From contig NZ_JAHKSI010000005.1 of the NCBI RefSeq assembly GCF_019720915.1, positions 106,590 to 170,589 on the forward strand: 64,000 nucleotides of DNA, in the 5' to 3' direction. Position 1 is the first letter of the stretch. Each line of letters opens with the position of its first letter. The notes under the pieces are model-generated. The model saw only the letters and a program-made list of their open reading frames with translations. It ran no database searches and was not told the DNA's origin. This DNA is from Alkalihalobacillus sp. TS-13 (GTDB lineage: Bacteria; Bacillota; Bacilli; Bacillales; Fictibacillaceae). The position numbers and the translations under genes are program-made. Positions 35,822 through 43,876 of the stretch are shown here, one piece after another.

Positions 35822-37128
35822 ACATTTTTCTCCTTTCTGTATTGGGAAAGTTTATTTTTTAAAAGTTGCACGCAATCATAAATGGCTTTTTTGTCACCGA
35901 CAAGGCCGCCTTTTGTTACCACGGAAATGCCATCAAAATGTCCACCAATGAACTGTCCATAAGCTGCTAAAGGTATGACTTCATCATCCAGGTGTATACC
36001 GGATGCTCCACTAATGGCACAAATAGAAGCTGTTACATCTCCCCCGCTTGAAAAACAACCTTCAATTTTATAGGGCGATTGTTCGATCAGTTTTCTTGAA
36101 ATTTTCGCAAGTCCATCTGTTATCCGTTTGGCCAGGGCATCCTCGGAAGACTTTTCAACAAGAGCTTTTTCTTTCAAGTTCACCCGTTTTGCACCAGGAT
36201 AGTAGGTTGTGAGTACAATGAGGTCATTTGTTTGTACCATCTTAAGTGCTTCTTTAACGGATCGTTGAATCTCTTCTTCCCATCTTCCGTTGAACGTCGC
36301 TAGTTTTTCAGCGTCTACAATAATCGGTGTAATTTGTGTTTTGGAGTACAGGTAATCAAGTTGCCTTCCTGTCATCGCAGTTGCACTCCCTACTGTTACA
36401 AGGATCTTGCTTGGATTTACTTGTTGCTGGATATAATCACGGCAATAGGAGGCAGTGAGTGGTCCGGGATCACAAGGGATGAACTGCTTGTTGCCTATAG
36501 AAATCATCGCTTTTGCGATCTCATCGATTTCTTCATCCGTAACAGCATCGATGGAAATGATCCTTATTCCATTTTCGCTGAGATTTTTGATCTTTGTTGC
36601 GATCGATTCAGCCCCTTCCAGAACGGTTGATAATGGAATGTGTTCTACAGGGTATATGCTCTGGGATTGAATGATATTTGGAACGTATGATTCAGTTAAA
36701 GGTTTGATAGGATCCCTTGCCACATCTGTTTCTTGTAAGGGTACGCCTTCGACAAGCAAGTATCCCCCTGTGGTCACGCGCCCTGATTTAGGAAAGGAAG
36801 GACAGACGATCGCGATGGATTCATCTCCGAGCTCATCAAGCATTGCTTCAATTTCATAACCGAAATGCCCCCTGACTGTACTATCTATTCTCTTACAAAA
36901 GATCGAGACATCTTGCTCTTTAAATTTATTGATTGCCGTCTTAACACGTTGCTGGCAAACATTGACCGGAGAATATCGACTATCTGTATCAATACAAATC
37001 GCATCATATCGATTTTTTTCAGGCAAAGGGGCGTCCCGGACCACCGTAGCTGTTTTGAACCCTTGCTTTGTCAATCTGACTCCTGTTGCATTAGCGCCGG
37101 TCAGATCATCTGCAATAACTCCAATCAT
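35818..37128 (-). CDS. Four-carbon acid sugar kinase (DUF1537; D-threonate/D-erythronate kinase)
   Basis: Cytoplasmic kinase of 436 residues that phosphorylates D-threonate or D-erythronate at the 4-position. Family signatures are [16 protein letters not shown] at the N-terminus, [22 protein letters not shown] and, in the C-terminal nucleotide domain, SGGDVTASI and VTKGGLVGD. The start at 37128 is preferred because MIGVIADD is the conserved beginning and GAGGGGC lies before it; an ATG 15 bp upstream also exists. It starts 1 bp after the DeoR stop and its own stop overlaps the pdxA2 start, showing a tightly coupled operon. Confidence 0.88.
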   Translation of the reverse strand: MIGVIADDLTGANATGVRLTKQGFKTATVVRDAPLPEKNRYDAICIDTDSRYSPVNVCQQRVKTAINKFKEQDVSIFCKRIDSTVRGHFGYEIEAMLDELGDESIAIVCPSFPKSGRVTTGGYLLVEGVPLQETDVARDPIKPLTESYVPNIIQSQSIYPVEHIPLSTVLEGAESIATKIKNLSENGIRIISIDAVTDEEIDEIAKAMISIGNKQFIPCDPGPLTASYCRDYIQQQVNPSKILVTVGSATAMTGRQLDYLYSKTQITPIIVDAEKLATFNGRWEEEIQRSVKEALKMVQTNDLIVLTTYYPGAKRVNLKEKALVEKSSEDALAKRITDGLAKISRKLIEQSPYKIEGCFSSGGDVTASICAISGASGIHLDDEVIPLAAYGQFIGGHFDGISVVTKGGLVGDKKAIYDCVQLLKNKLSQYRKEKNV

Positions 37129-37129
37129 A

Positions 37130-37900
37130 TCAATGCCCCTCACTTTCTATCTGATAGGTCTTTACTTGCTGCTCAATGAGTGCGTAATCTTCTTTATTAC
37201 CTCGGTTATCTGTGATGAAGCCATTCAGATCAGCTAAAGAACTTACTTTACTGAAGGCTTTATGGTTTATTTTGCTCGAATCCGCCAGCAGCCAAGTTTC
37301 TTCAGCAGCTTCCATCATCAGCTTTTTGACCAGTGCTTTTTCTAAGGTGGGTGCTGTAACCCCTGCCTGAATGTCTATCGCATGGGCACCAAGGAAAAAC
37401 ATATCGACGTGGATCCCTCTTAAGAATTCTTGGGTTTGAGCTCCGAATAATGCTCCTACATTGTTTTGCAGGTCTCCTCCGGTCACGATCACTTTTAATG
37501 ATGAGTCAACAAGCTCGCTCGCAATTTTTATATCATTCGTGATGATCGTGAGGTCCTTTCGGTTTACTAATTGTCGTGCCAATTCTAGGGTGGTTGTCCC
37601 TGAATCAAGCAAAATACTTGCTTCATTAGGGATGAATTCCACAGCCTTCTTTGAAATGTTTCTCTTTTCAATTACATTTTTTGTTTCCTTATTTAAATAT
37701 GGTGTTTCAAGGGTAAGGGAGCGAGGGGAAACAGCTCCACCATGGGTTCTGATCAATTTCCCATCCTGTTCTAATTGAACAAGATCCCTTCGAATAGTCA
37801 TTTGAGAAACTTTGAACATTTCACTTAACTGTTCAATATCAACTTTTCCAGTTTCGTTCACATGGGAAATGATTTTTTCCCTTCGCTGTGATGGGGACAT
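37130..37900 (-). CDS. DeoR-family regulator of the threonate/erythronate operon
   Basis: Cytoplasmic repressor of 256 residues. The N-terminal helix-turn-helix has VSQMTIRRDLVQLEQ, then RTHGGAV, and the DeoRC effector domain has LLDSGTTTLELARQL and VDMFFLGAHAID. The start at 37900 (MSPSQRREKI) was chosen because AAAGGA lies 9 bp upstream; the frame stays open to 37951. It is the first gene of the operon, so it would autoregulate. The promoter upstream lies within an 8-bp inverted repeat (AACGAACA/TGTTCGTT). The effector is probably a four-carbon sugar-acid phosphate or its product. Confidence 0.88.
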   Translation of the reverse strand: MSPSQRREKIISHVNETGKVDIEQLSEMFKVSQMTIRRDLVQLEQDGKLIRTHGGAVSPRSLTLETPYLNKETKNVIEKRNISKKAVEFIPNEASILLDSGTTTLELARQLVNRKDLTIITNDIKIASELVDSSLKVIVTGGDLQNNVGALFGAQTQEFLRGIHVDMFFLGAHAIDIQAGVTAPTLEKALVKKLMMEAAEETWLLADSSKINHKAFSKVSSLADLNGFITDNRGNKEDYALIEQQVKTYQIESEGH

Positions 37901-37950
37901 TGTGTTCATTCCTTTACTGGTTTGTTCATTTTTATCATGAATTACTATCA

Positions 37951-37979
37951 ATTATGTTAAAAACGAACACAAATGTCAA
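37951..37979 (-). promoter_or_regulatory. Promoter of the threonate/erythronate operon
   Basis: On the minus strand: TTGACA (37979-37974), 17 bp, CATAAT (37956-37951). Confidence 0.65.
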
Positions 37980-37993
37980 CACTTATGTTCGTT
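37962..37993. promoter_or_regulatory. Candidate DeoR operator palindrome
   Basis: AACGAACA (37962-37969) and TGTTCGTT (37986-37993) are perfect inverted repeats, centred on the -35 box. Confidence 0.55.
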
Positions 37994-38023
37994 TTTTTCG
38001 TTTTAATGTTTGAATTTAACATC

Positions 38024-38230
38024 CGGTGCCTGGCACGACAATTTCCCCCTTGAGCCCCAACGGTTTTCAGATGGTGCCAGGCACCGCTCAAAAATCCAGT
38101 GATACTAAGGGGTTTGAAAGGGTGCCTGGCACCCATTAGAAGTCCTGTAATACCAACGCTTTCAAAAGTGTGCCTGGCACCGATCAGAAATCCAGTGATA
38201 CTAAGGGGTTTGAAAGGGTGCCAGGCACCA
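38024..38230. repeat. Array of five TGCCTGGCA palindromes at 48-49 bp spacing
   Basis: GGTGCCTGGCACC or its variants occur near 38024, 38073, 38121, 38169 and 38218. The intervening sequence is also repeated (AAATCCAGTGATAC, TAAGGGGTTTGAAAG). It lies between divergent genes and ends just before the LacI promoter. It is not a CRISPR, since the spacers are related and repeats are palindromes of 13 bp. Confidence 0.8.
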
Positions 38231-38254
38231 AGAAAAATTTAGTCGAAAAAAGTC

Positions 38255-38303
38255 TTGTAATTATTCAGACTTTTCAATATAATCAATTATGAAAACGATT
38301 TCA
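38255..38303 (+). promoter_or_regulatory. LacI-gene promoter with perfect cre site
   Basis: TTGTAA (38255-38260), 17 bp, TATAAT (38278-38283). TGAAAACGATTTCA (38290-38303) matches TGWAANCGNTNWCA at all 14 positions and lies at the transcription start. It could be bound by CcpA, by the LacI protein encoded next, or both. Confidence 0.7.
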
Positions 38304-38354
38304 TGTATATACAAGTTTTGGAAGGAGGGGGAATCCTATACGTAGGAGATTTGA

Positions 38355-39341
38355 ATGGCCACGATATCGGATGTAGCGAAGCGTGCCGGATTATCGCGTA
38401 CAACTGTCTCCAGAGTGATCAATCAACATCCTTATGTCAGGGAGGAAAAGAAGAGACTCGTAGAAAAGGCGATGAGGGAGTTACAGTATGTACCGAATTC
38501 CAGTGCCCAGAAATTGAGGAAGCAAAAAACCGAGACGATTGCAGTGTATGTGCCACGCCTGACGAATCCGTTTTTCAGCCAGCTCGTTGAAACAATAGAA
38601 GAGGTCGCTGCAGAAAAAGGATTTCAACTCTTATTCTGTCAAACCAGATATAACAAGCAACAAGAATTAAATTATCTGCAATTGCTCCGAGGAAAGCAGA
38701 TTGATGGGTTGATCCTCACGTCAATGGAAAATCCCTGGTCTGAAATTGAAAATTATCTATCCTACGGACCGATCGTCCTCTGTAATGAATATGATTATGA
38801 TGCTAAAGTTCCCATGGCACATCTAGACCAGGTGATGGGAGGCTATATCGGTACAAAGCATTTACTTGATCGTGGGCATAAAGCAATTGTTTACTGCAGT
38901 TCAGAGCCAGGTGGCAGCCGGGTATCAAAAGGCAGACAAGAAGGCTACATAAAAGCTATGCAGCAGGCTGGCATTTCAATTGATCCGGAATGGATGTACA
39001 CCGATCAATTTACGATTGAAGGCGGTAAACGATTATTCTATCGGCTCCACAATCTAAAAAATAGACCGACAGCTGTTTTTACAGGAAGTGATGAAGTTGC
39101 TTCGGGATTGATATTCGAAGCCAGGAAAAACGGTTACCGGATCCCAGAAAATCTCGCAGTCATCGGATTCGATGACCAACCAATTGCTGAATTGATGGGA
39201 CTCACAACAGTCAAACAGCCTGTTCATCAGTTAGGAAGAACAGCAATGGAATTGATGGTCGAACAGATCCAATCATCGGAAAAATTCAGTTCCAATCGTG
39301 TTGAATTACCATTTGAACTTATTATTCGAGAGTCGACGTAA
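38355..39341 (+). CDS. LacI-family transcriptional repressor
   Basis: Sugar-responsive DNA-binding protein of 328 residues. The N-terminal LacI helix-turn-helix is clear (MATISDVAKRAGLSRTTVSRV) with the hinge region PNSSAQKLRKQ, followed by a periplasmic-binding-protein-like effector domain (VYVPRLTNPFFSQLVETIEE; VFTGSDEVASGLIFEA; VIGFDDQPIAELM). The ATG is preceded by GTAGGAGA. It lies directly upstream of the sugar ABC genes in the same direction and should control them. Nearly matching cre/LacI-type palindromes occur before its own gene and before the binding-protein gene. The effector is probably an alpha-glucoside. Confidence 0.9.
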   Translation: MATISDVAKRAGLSRTTVSRVINQHPYVREEKKRLVEKAMRELQYVPNSSAQKLRKQKTETIAVYVPRLTNPFFSQLVETIEEVAAEKGFQLLFCQTRYNKQQELNYLQLLRGKQIDGLILTSMENPWSEIENYLSYGPIVLCNEYDYDAKVPMAHLDQVMGGYIGTKHLLDRGHKAIVYCSSEPGGSRVSKGRQEGYIKAMQQAGISIDPEWMYTDQFTIEGGKRLFYRLHNLKNRPTAVFTGSDEVASGLIFEARKNGYRIPENLAVIGFDDQPIAELMGLTTVKQPVHQLGRTAMELMVEQIQSSEKFSSNRVELPFELIIREST

Positions 39342-39433
39342 AACAATACGAATAATGTAGATTTTCGCTTGATTTATTTTTTTACATTTAAAGAAAGTAT
39401 AGAATACTTTCATCAATATAAGCGCAACTAAAA

Positions 39434-39480
39434 CTCAGCCTGCTCCAAAGGCTTGGCTTTGCCAAGTTTCCTTTACAGTT
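39434..39480. repeat. Short intergenic repeat (CTCAGCCTG...GGCTTGGCTTTGCCAA), copy 2
   Basis: CTCAGCCTGCTCCAAAGGC, then TTGGCTTTGCCAAGTTTCC; about 85% like the copy at 30648-30702. Confidence 0.6.
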
Positions 39481-39482
39481 TG

Positions 39483-39496
39483 TGAAATCGATTCCA
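39483..39496. promoter_or_regulatory. Candidate cre/LacI operator before the sugar ABC operon
   Basis: TGAAATCGATTCCA matches the cre consensus at 13 of 14 positions and shares TGAAAxCGATT with the site at 38290-38303. Confidence 0.5.
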
Positions 39497-39527
39497 ATTT
39501 CAAAAAAGTTTAAGGGGAGGATCTCTA

Positions 39528-40826
39528 ATGAAAAAATTAAAATGGACAAGCCTTTTTTCACTTTTACTTGCTCTAAGCCTAATCCTTGCTGCCTGCAGCT
39601 CAAATGGCGAGGATGGCAGCAGCGGTGACGAAGGTGAAAACAAATCAGATGGTGAAAAAGTGACGATCGTTTATGCAAGTGGTCAGGATGCAACAAAAGG
39701 TACTGAAAAAGTCATAGAAGCATTTGAAAAAGAACATCCGAATATCAAGGTTGAATTTCGGGAAATGCCTTCGGATACTGGTGCTCAACACAATGCCTAT
39801 GTTACAGCACTCAACGGGAAATCCAGTGAAATTGATGTTTTGGACTTAGATGTCATATGGCCGGCTGAATTTGCACAAGCTGGGTATGTCATGCCGTTAG
39901 ATCGTTTTATCAAAAAAGACAAAATTGATATGGACACTTACAACGAAGGTGCGGTGAGTGCTGCGAACTTTGAAGGAAGACAATGGGCGATGCCTAAATA
40001 CATTGACGCTGGTATGCTTTTCTATCGTAAGGATATGGTTGAAGAACCACCTAAAACCTGGGATGAATTGATGACCAAAGCTGGCGAGCTACAAGGTCAA
40101 GATGGTACGAAATTCGGTTACCTTATGCAAGGAAAGCAATACGAAGGGTTAGTATGTAATGCTGTTGAGTTCATTGCTAGCTATGGGGGAGCAATTGTCA
40201 ATGAAAACGGTGAAGTAGTTATAGACAGTGAGGAATCAATCAAAGGACTTACGAAGATGGTTGAAATAGCGAACTCAGAGATCGTTCCTGAAAACATTAC
40301 TAACTTCACGGAGCCTGAGTCCCACACCTCATTCATTGAAGGTGAATCTCCTTTCATCCGTAACTGGCCTTACCAATATGCGTTGGCGAATGACGAAGAA
40401 CAATCTAAAATTGTTGATAAAGTCGGAGTCGCACCACTTCCGGAAGGTGATGCTGGAACAGCTGCAGCCTTAGGTGGATGGATGACGGCAATTAGTGCTT
40501 ATTCGGAGCATCCAGAAGAAGCATGGGAGTTCATGAAATTCATGACTGGACCTGAAGGACAGAAAATTCAAGCGATCCATGGAGGTAAAGCCCCAACGAT
40601 TTCTTCTTTATATGAGGATGAAGAAGTCCTGGAAGCAAATCCATTCTTTAAAGAAGAAGGATTCGTAAACGCTCTTGAATCTGCTGTATCTCGTCCAGTC
40701 GTCGCAAATTATCCTGAGATTTCAGAAATCATTCAGATTGAAGTCTCTAAAGCCATCGCAGGACAAAGTACACCAGAAGAAGCTGCTAAAGCAATGCAAT
40801 CAAAAATTGAGAGTGCCATGAAATAA
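39528..40826 (+). CDS. Sugar-binding lipoprotein of ABC transporter (ThuE/LpqY-like)
   Basis: Extracytoplasmic solute-binding lipoprotein of 432 residues. The signal ends at a lipobox (SLILAAC) followed by an acidic Ser/Gly linker. The mature domain resembles trehalose/maltose-binding proteins: VEFREMPSDTGAQHNAYVTAL, DLDVIWPAEFAQAGYVMPLD, MLFYRKDMVEEPPKTWDEL and FMKFMTGPEGQKIQ. ATG follows AAGGGGAGGATC. Two permease genes follow. The closest functional match I can suggest is a trehalose, maltose or sucrose system, and the decayed alpha-glucosidase at the operon end agrees with an alpha-glucoside cargo. Confidence 0.88.
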   Translation: MKKLKWTSLFSLLLALSLILAACSSNGEDGSSGDEGENKSDGEKVTIVYASGQDATKGTEKVIEAFEKEHPNIKVEFREMPSDTGAQHNAYVTALNGKSSEIDVLDLDVIWPAEFAQAGYVMPLDRFIKKDKIDMDTYNEGAVSAANFEGRQWAMPKYIDAGMLFYRKDMVEEPPKTWDELMTKAGELQGQDGTKFGYLMQGKQYEGLVCNAVEFIASYGGAIVNENGEVVIDSEESIKGLTKMVEIANSEIVPENITNFTEPESHTSFIEGESPFIRNWPYQYALANDEEQSKIVDKVGVAPLPEGDAGTAAALGGWMTAISAYSEHPEEAWEFMKFMTGPEGQKIQAIHGGKAPTISSLYEDEEVLEANPFFKEEGFVNALESAVSRPVVANYPEISEIIQIEVSKAIAGQSTPEEAAKAMQSKIESAMK

Positions 40827-40938
40827 CGAAAATCAGATAGGGCTGGCTCTAACATATGTCACTCGGGGTTGTGTCGAAATGCCCCAGAGTAAGACACGAT
40901 GGGGTCAGCTTCTATCATTTGAAAGGTGTGAAGATGGA

Positions 40939-42243
40939 TTGAGTGATAGTACTAAGAAGAAACGAAAAAAACTTTCTGAAAGCTCCGTTGCATACTTATT
41001 AATTGCTCCTTCACTACTTTTGATTCTCGTTATTGCAATATGGCCGGTTATCCAATCCTTTTATTTTTCATTGTTTGATATGAGGCTGAACAATCCGACT
41101 AAATCAGAGGTTCATACGAGCCATATGATCGATCTGCACCGTTATTTGGATAACTATTTTCTTTTGGAGGGTGCGATTGATAAAGAATTAGATAACGCTA
41201 GCGGAGGAAACGAAGAAACACTAAATTCTGTGAAACAAGACTTATCAACGCTTGATTCATCATTATTAGAGGATGAAGAAATCAAAGAACGTTATGAAAT
41301 CATCGATGAAAAATTGATGAAATTTGAAAAGGTCGGTTCCAAGGAGAAGCTTGTCGAGGTTGAAAAAGAACGTGCTGAAGACATACAAGCAACGCTCAAT
41401 GATATCAAGGAGAAAGTGAACGGTCTTGATGAACTGGAGGACCCGAAGACTGTCAAAGGATTGAGCAATGCACTAGCTGATTCGGTCATAAAACCTAATT
41501 TCATCGGATTCGATCATTATGCCAAAAATTTGACAGACAAGAGAATGTGGATGTCGATATGGAATACAGTCGTCTTCACAGTCGTATCCGTAGCAATTGA
41601 ATTAGTGATTGGTCTGATGATTGCGTTGCTGATCAATAAGGCCTTTTTTGGAAGAGGACTGGTCCGTGCATCCATCCTTATCCCGTGGGCAATTCCTACA
41701 GTAGTAGCCGCTTTGATGTGGAAGTTCCTCTATGATGGTCAGAATGGAATCGTCGCCAAGATATTTCAAGAAATCGGACTCATCGACCGGATGGCTACAC
41801 TTCTTACTACTGATACCGGCGCTATGTTCTCTGTCATTTTCGCGGATGTATGGAAAACGACTCCATATATGGCTTTATTACTGCTTGCTGGTTTACAGAC
41901 GATACCCAAAAGCATGTATGAAGCAGCAGCCATCGATGGGGCGAATAAATGGAAACAATTCATTACGATTACACTTCCTTTATTGAAAACCAGTATTTTA
42001 GTTGCGTTGTTATTCCGCACACTCGATGCTTTCCGAGTGTTCGATCTAATTTTCGTATTGACCGGCGGAGGGCCTGCGAATTCAACAGAAACCATATCCT
42101 TGCTTGCCTATAAAGTGATGATTGCTCAATCAAACTTCGGAGAAGGTTCTGCACTATCTGTCGTCGTCTTCATTTGTGTAGCGATCATCTCGATGATTTA
42201 CATCTCTTTATTAGGCAGAGACCTATTAGATGATAAAAAATAA
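40939..42243 (+). CDS. Sugar ABC permease 1 with large extracytoplasmic coiled-coil insertion
   Basis: Integral membrane subunit of about 434 residues; typical MalF/UgpA-like permeases of this group have about 290-310. Transmembrane helix 1 (SVAYLLIAPSLLLILVIAIW) is followed by a ~130-residue charged, helix-forming insertion (rich in Glu and Lys). The usual segment then resumes at NFIGFDHYAKNL and includes the EAA loop YEAAAIDGANKWKQFITITLPL. The insertion sits where MalF has its P2 loop, which contacts the binding protein. TTG at 40939 is preferred because GAAAGGTGTG precedes it; an ATG at 40879 in the same frame lies within a hairpin region and lacks a binding site. No ATPase gene is adjacent, so a shared MsmK-type ATPase is likely. 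Confidence 0.85.
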   Translation: MSDSTKKKRKKLSESSVAYLLIAPSLLLILVIAIWPVIQSFYFSLFDMRLNNPTKSEVHTSHMIDLHRYLDNYFLLEGAIDKELDNASGGNEETLNSVKQDLSTLDSSLLEDEEIKERYEIIDEKLMKFEKVGSKEKLVEVEKERAEDIQATLNDIKEKVNGLDELEDPKTVKGLSNALADSVIKPNFIGFDHYAKNLTDKRMWMSIWNTVVFTVVSVAIELVIGLMIALLINKAFFGRGLVRASILIPWAIPTVVAALMWKFLYDGQNGIVAKIFQEIGLIDRMATLLTTDTGAMFSVIFADVWKTTPYMALLLLAGLQTIPKSMYEAAAIDGANKWKQFITITLPLLKTSILVALLFRTLDAFRVFDLIFVLTGGGPANSTETISLLAYKVMIAQSNFGEGSALSVVVFICVAIISMIYISLLGRDLLDDKK

Positions 42244-42265
42244 GGAAAAGGAGAGGGTGAGTTGA

Positions 42266-43093
42266 ATGCAGAAGAAAGCCGGACCAATGTTTTATGTAGG
42301 TTTATTTGTTTTTATTTTCCTTGTCATGTTCCCGTTCTTATGGATTCTGATCAGTTCATTGAAGCCTGTATCTGAATTGTTTGGAGAGAAGGCATTCATT
42401 CCTTTTACTTCAGATCCGACGTTTGAAAACTATCGATCCGTATTCGTGAACCATCCGTTCTTGACCTACTTGAAAAATAGTTTGATTGTTTCTGGAGCGA
42501 CAACGATCTATACGGTCTTCATCGCATCTTTTGCGGCTTATGCGATTGCTCGGATGAAGTTCAGAGGCAAAACGGTCATACTCGGGCTTGTGCTATCTGT
42601 GTCGATGTTTCCTCAGATCGCGACAATCTCGCCGATCTATATTATTTTGAAGAACCTGGGGCTGACGAATAGTTATATCGGATTGATCATTCCGTATACG
42701 ACGATCACATTGCCTCTTTCGATTTGGATTCTCGTAACCTTCTTCCGTAAAATTCCGTTCGATCTGGAAGAAGCGGCGAAAATCGATGGGGCATCGATCA
42801 TGCAGACGTACTGGAGAGTCATTCTGCCACTGGCGATTCCAGGAATATTCACAACAGCGATCCTCGTCTTCATTGCTGCATGGAACGAGTTCTTGTTCGC
42901 TCTTGTTTTAAATACACAGGAAAAATTTAAAACAGTACCAGTAGGGATTGCGATGTTCCAGGGACAATTCACGATTCCATGGGGTGAAATATCTGCAGCG
43001 ACAGTCGTTGTTACAGTACCGTTAGTCATCATGGTCCTCTTATTCCAACGTAGGATCGTTTCAGGACTGACTTCTGGTGCAGTTAAAGAATAA
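42266..43093 (+). CDS. Sugar ABC permease 2 (MalG-like)
   Basis: Integral membrane subunit of 275 residues with about six helices. The EAA motif that docks with the ATPase is LEEAAKIDGASIMQTYWRVI, and the start (FLWILISSLKPVSELF) is typical of MalG-type partners. ATG at 42266 follows GGAGAGGGTGAG, 22 bp after permease 1. It pairs with the unusual permease encoded upstream. It was probably followed by an alpha-glucosidase gene that is now a remnant. Confidence 0.92.
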   Translation: MQKKAGPMFYVGLFVFIFLVMFPFLWILISSLKPVSELFGEKAFIPFTSDPTFENYRSVFVNHPFLTYLKNSLIVSGATTIYTVFIASFAAYAIARMKFRGKTVILGLVLSVSMFPQIATISPIYIILKNLGLTNSYIGLIIPYTTITLPLSIWILVTFFRKIPFDLEEAAKIDGASIMQTYWRVILPLAIPGIFTTAILVFIAAWNEFLFALVLNTQEKFKTVPVGIAMFQGQFTIPWGEISAATVVVTVPLVIMVLLFQRRIVSGLTSGAVKE

Positions 43094-43102
43094 TTCTTTG
43101 AA

Positions 43103-43143
43103 AGAAATTCGCGACAGTCCTGCGTGAAAAGCGAGTCAGGCTT
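43103..43143. repeat. Fragment of the MITE-like repeat
   Basis: GAAATTCGCGACAGTCCTGC and GTGAAAAGCGAGTCAGG match the left inner part of the MITE copies. It lies exactly at the junction between permease 2 and the alpha-glucosidase remnant. Confidence 0.6.
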
Positions 43144-43150
43144 TGAGGAT

Positions 43151-43364
43151 GATGAGCAGATCTATGCTTATACACGAACGTTCGGGGTGAAAAGCTGTAT
43201 GTTGTGACTAACCTCAGTGAGGACAAGCTAATCTTCAAGCTACCCAGAAAACCTCTCATTCAATCAAAAAGAACTTCTGATCAGACAATTATGAAGTACA
43301 GAACGATGAAATCAAGGAATTCACTTTAAAACCATAAGAAGCACGCGTTTATAAGTTGAAATAA
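43151..43364 (+). pseudogene. C-terminal remnant of a GH13 alpha-glucosidase
   Basis: With frameshifts allowed, the sequence reads DEQIYAYTRTFG, GEKLYVVTNLSEDKLIFKLP, then NYEVQNDEIKEFTLKP and EARVYKLK-stop. This is the C-terminal beta-domain of oligo-1,6-glucosidase/trehalose-6-phosphate hydrolase-like enzymes. At least three frame changes are needed, and the catalytic part is gone. The MITE fragment marks the deletion point. It indicates that the ABC operon once included its own hydrolase. Confidence 0.7.
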
Positions 43365-43397
43365 GGAACGGGCTCTAAATACCCGTTCCTTTCTTTT
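43365..43397 (+). terminator. Terminator of the sugar ABC operon
   Basis: GGAACGGG pairs with CCCGTTCC, followed by TTTCTTTT. Confidence 0.8.
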
Positions 43398-43419
43398 ACA
43401 TGGTTATCATTTTGGCGAT

Positions 43420-43848
43420 TCAATTCAACGATCTCGTGTTTTCAGTCTCTTTCCCTTTGAATATGAATTGATCAAGTGAGTAAGCTTTGGAGTGATTGAT
43501 TGCAATTGCCACTGCCATAGCTAAGAGTGCTAGATCTAATTCATACCCAGCCATCTGGCCATTTCCTAAAAAACCTGCAGCCAATTTCACTTTAAAGATC
43601 GCTCCGACCATCAATAGAGCAAATAAGACAGAAATAACTCGGCTGAATAACCCAAGGACTAATGCGATTCCACCAACAAGTTCTAATAATGCGACACCAT
43701 AAGCAAGAAATCCAGGAAGTCCGATGCTGTCGAACCAACCGACTGTATTATCAATCCCGCCTTGAAATTTCGCCAGCCCATGAATGAAGAATGTCAATCC
43801 TAAGAAGACCCTCAAAATCAAACTACTCACTTCATATTTATTTTCCAT
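43420..43848 (-). CDS. DoxX-family membrane protein
   Basis: Small membrane protein of 142 residues with four hydrophobic helices. DoxX features include LILRVFLGLTFFIHGLAKFQGG and LLELVGGIALVLGLFSR. The start at 43848 (MENKYEVSS) follows GGAGGGATG; the frame is open much further upstream, but that part overlaps the dioxygenase gene. Relatives such as MhqP and CatD of B. subtilis are induced by quinones and catechol, usually with a dioxygenase encoded alongside, as here. The biochemical role is not known. Confidence 0.85.
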   Translation of the reverse strand: MENKYEVSSLILRVFLGLTFFIHGLAKFQGGIDNTVGWFDSIGLPGFLAYGVALLELVGGIALVLGLFSRVISVLFALLMVGAIFKVKLAAGFLGNGQMAGYELDLALLAMAVAIAINHSKAYSLDQFIFKGKETENTRSLN

Positions 43849-43876
43849 TATTTCATCCCTCCATTTTTTTACGAAA

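Noticed and set aside
38024-38230. CRISPR-like regular array
   Set aside because: Repeats are 13-bp palindromes, the 'spacers' are similar to one another, and no cas genes are near.
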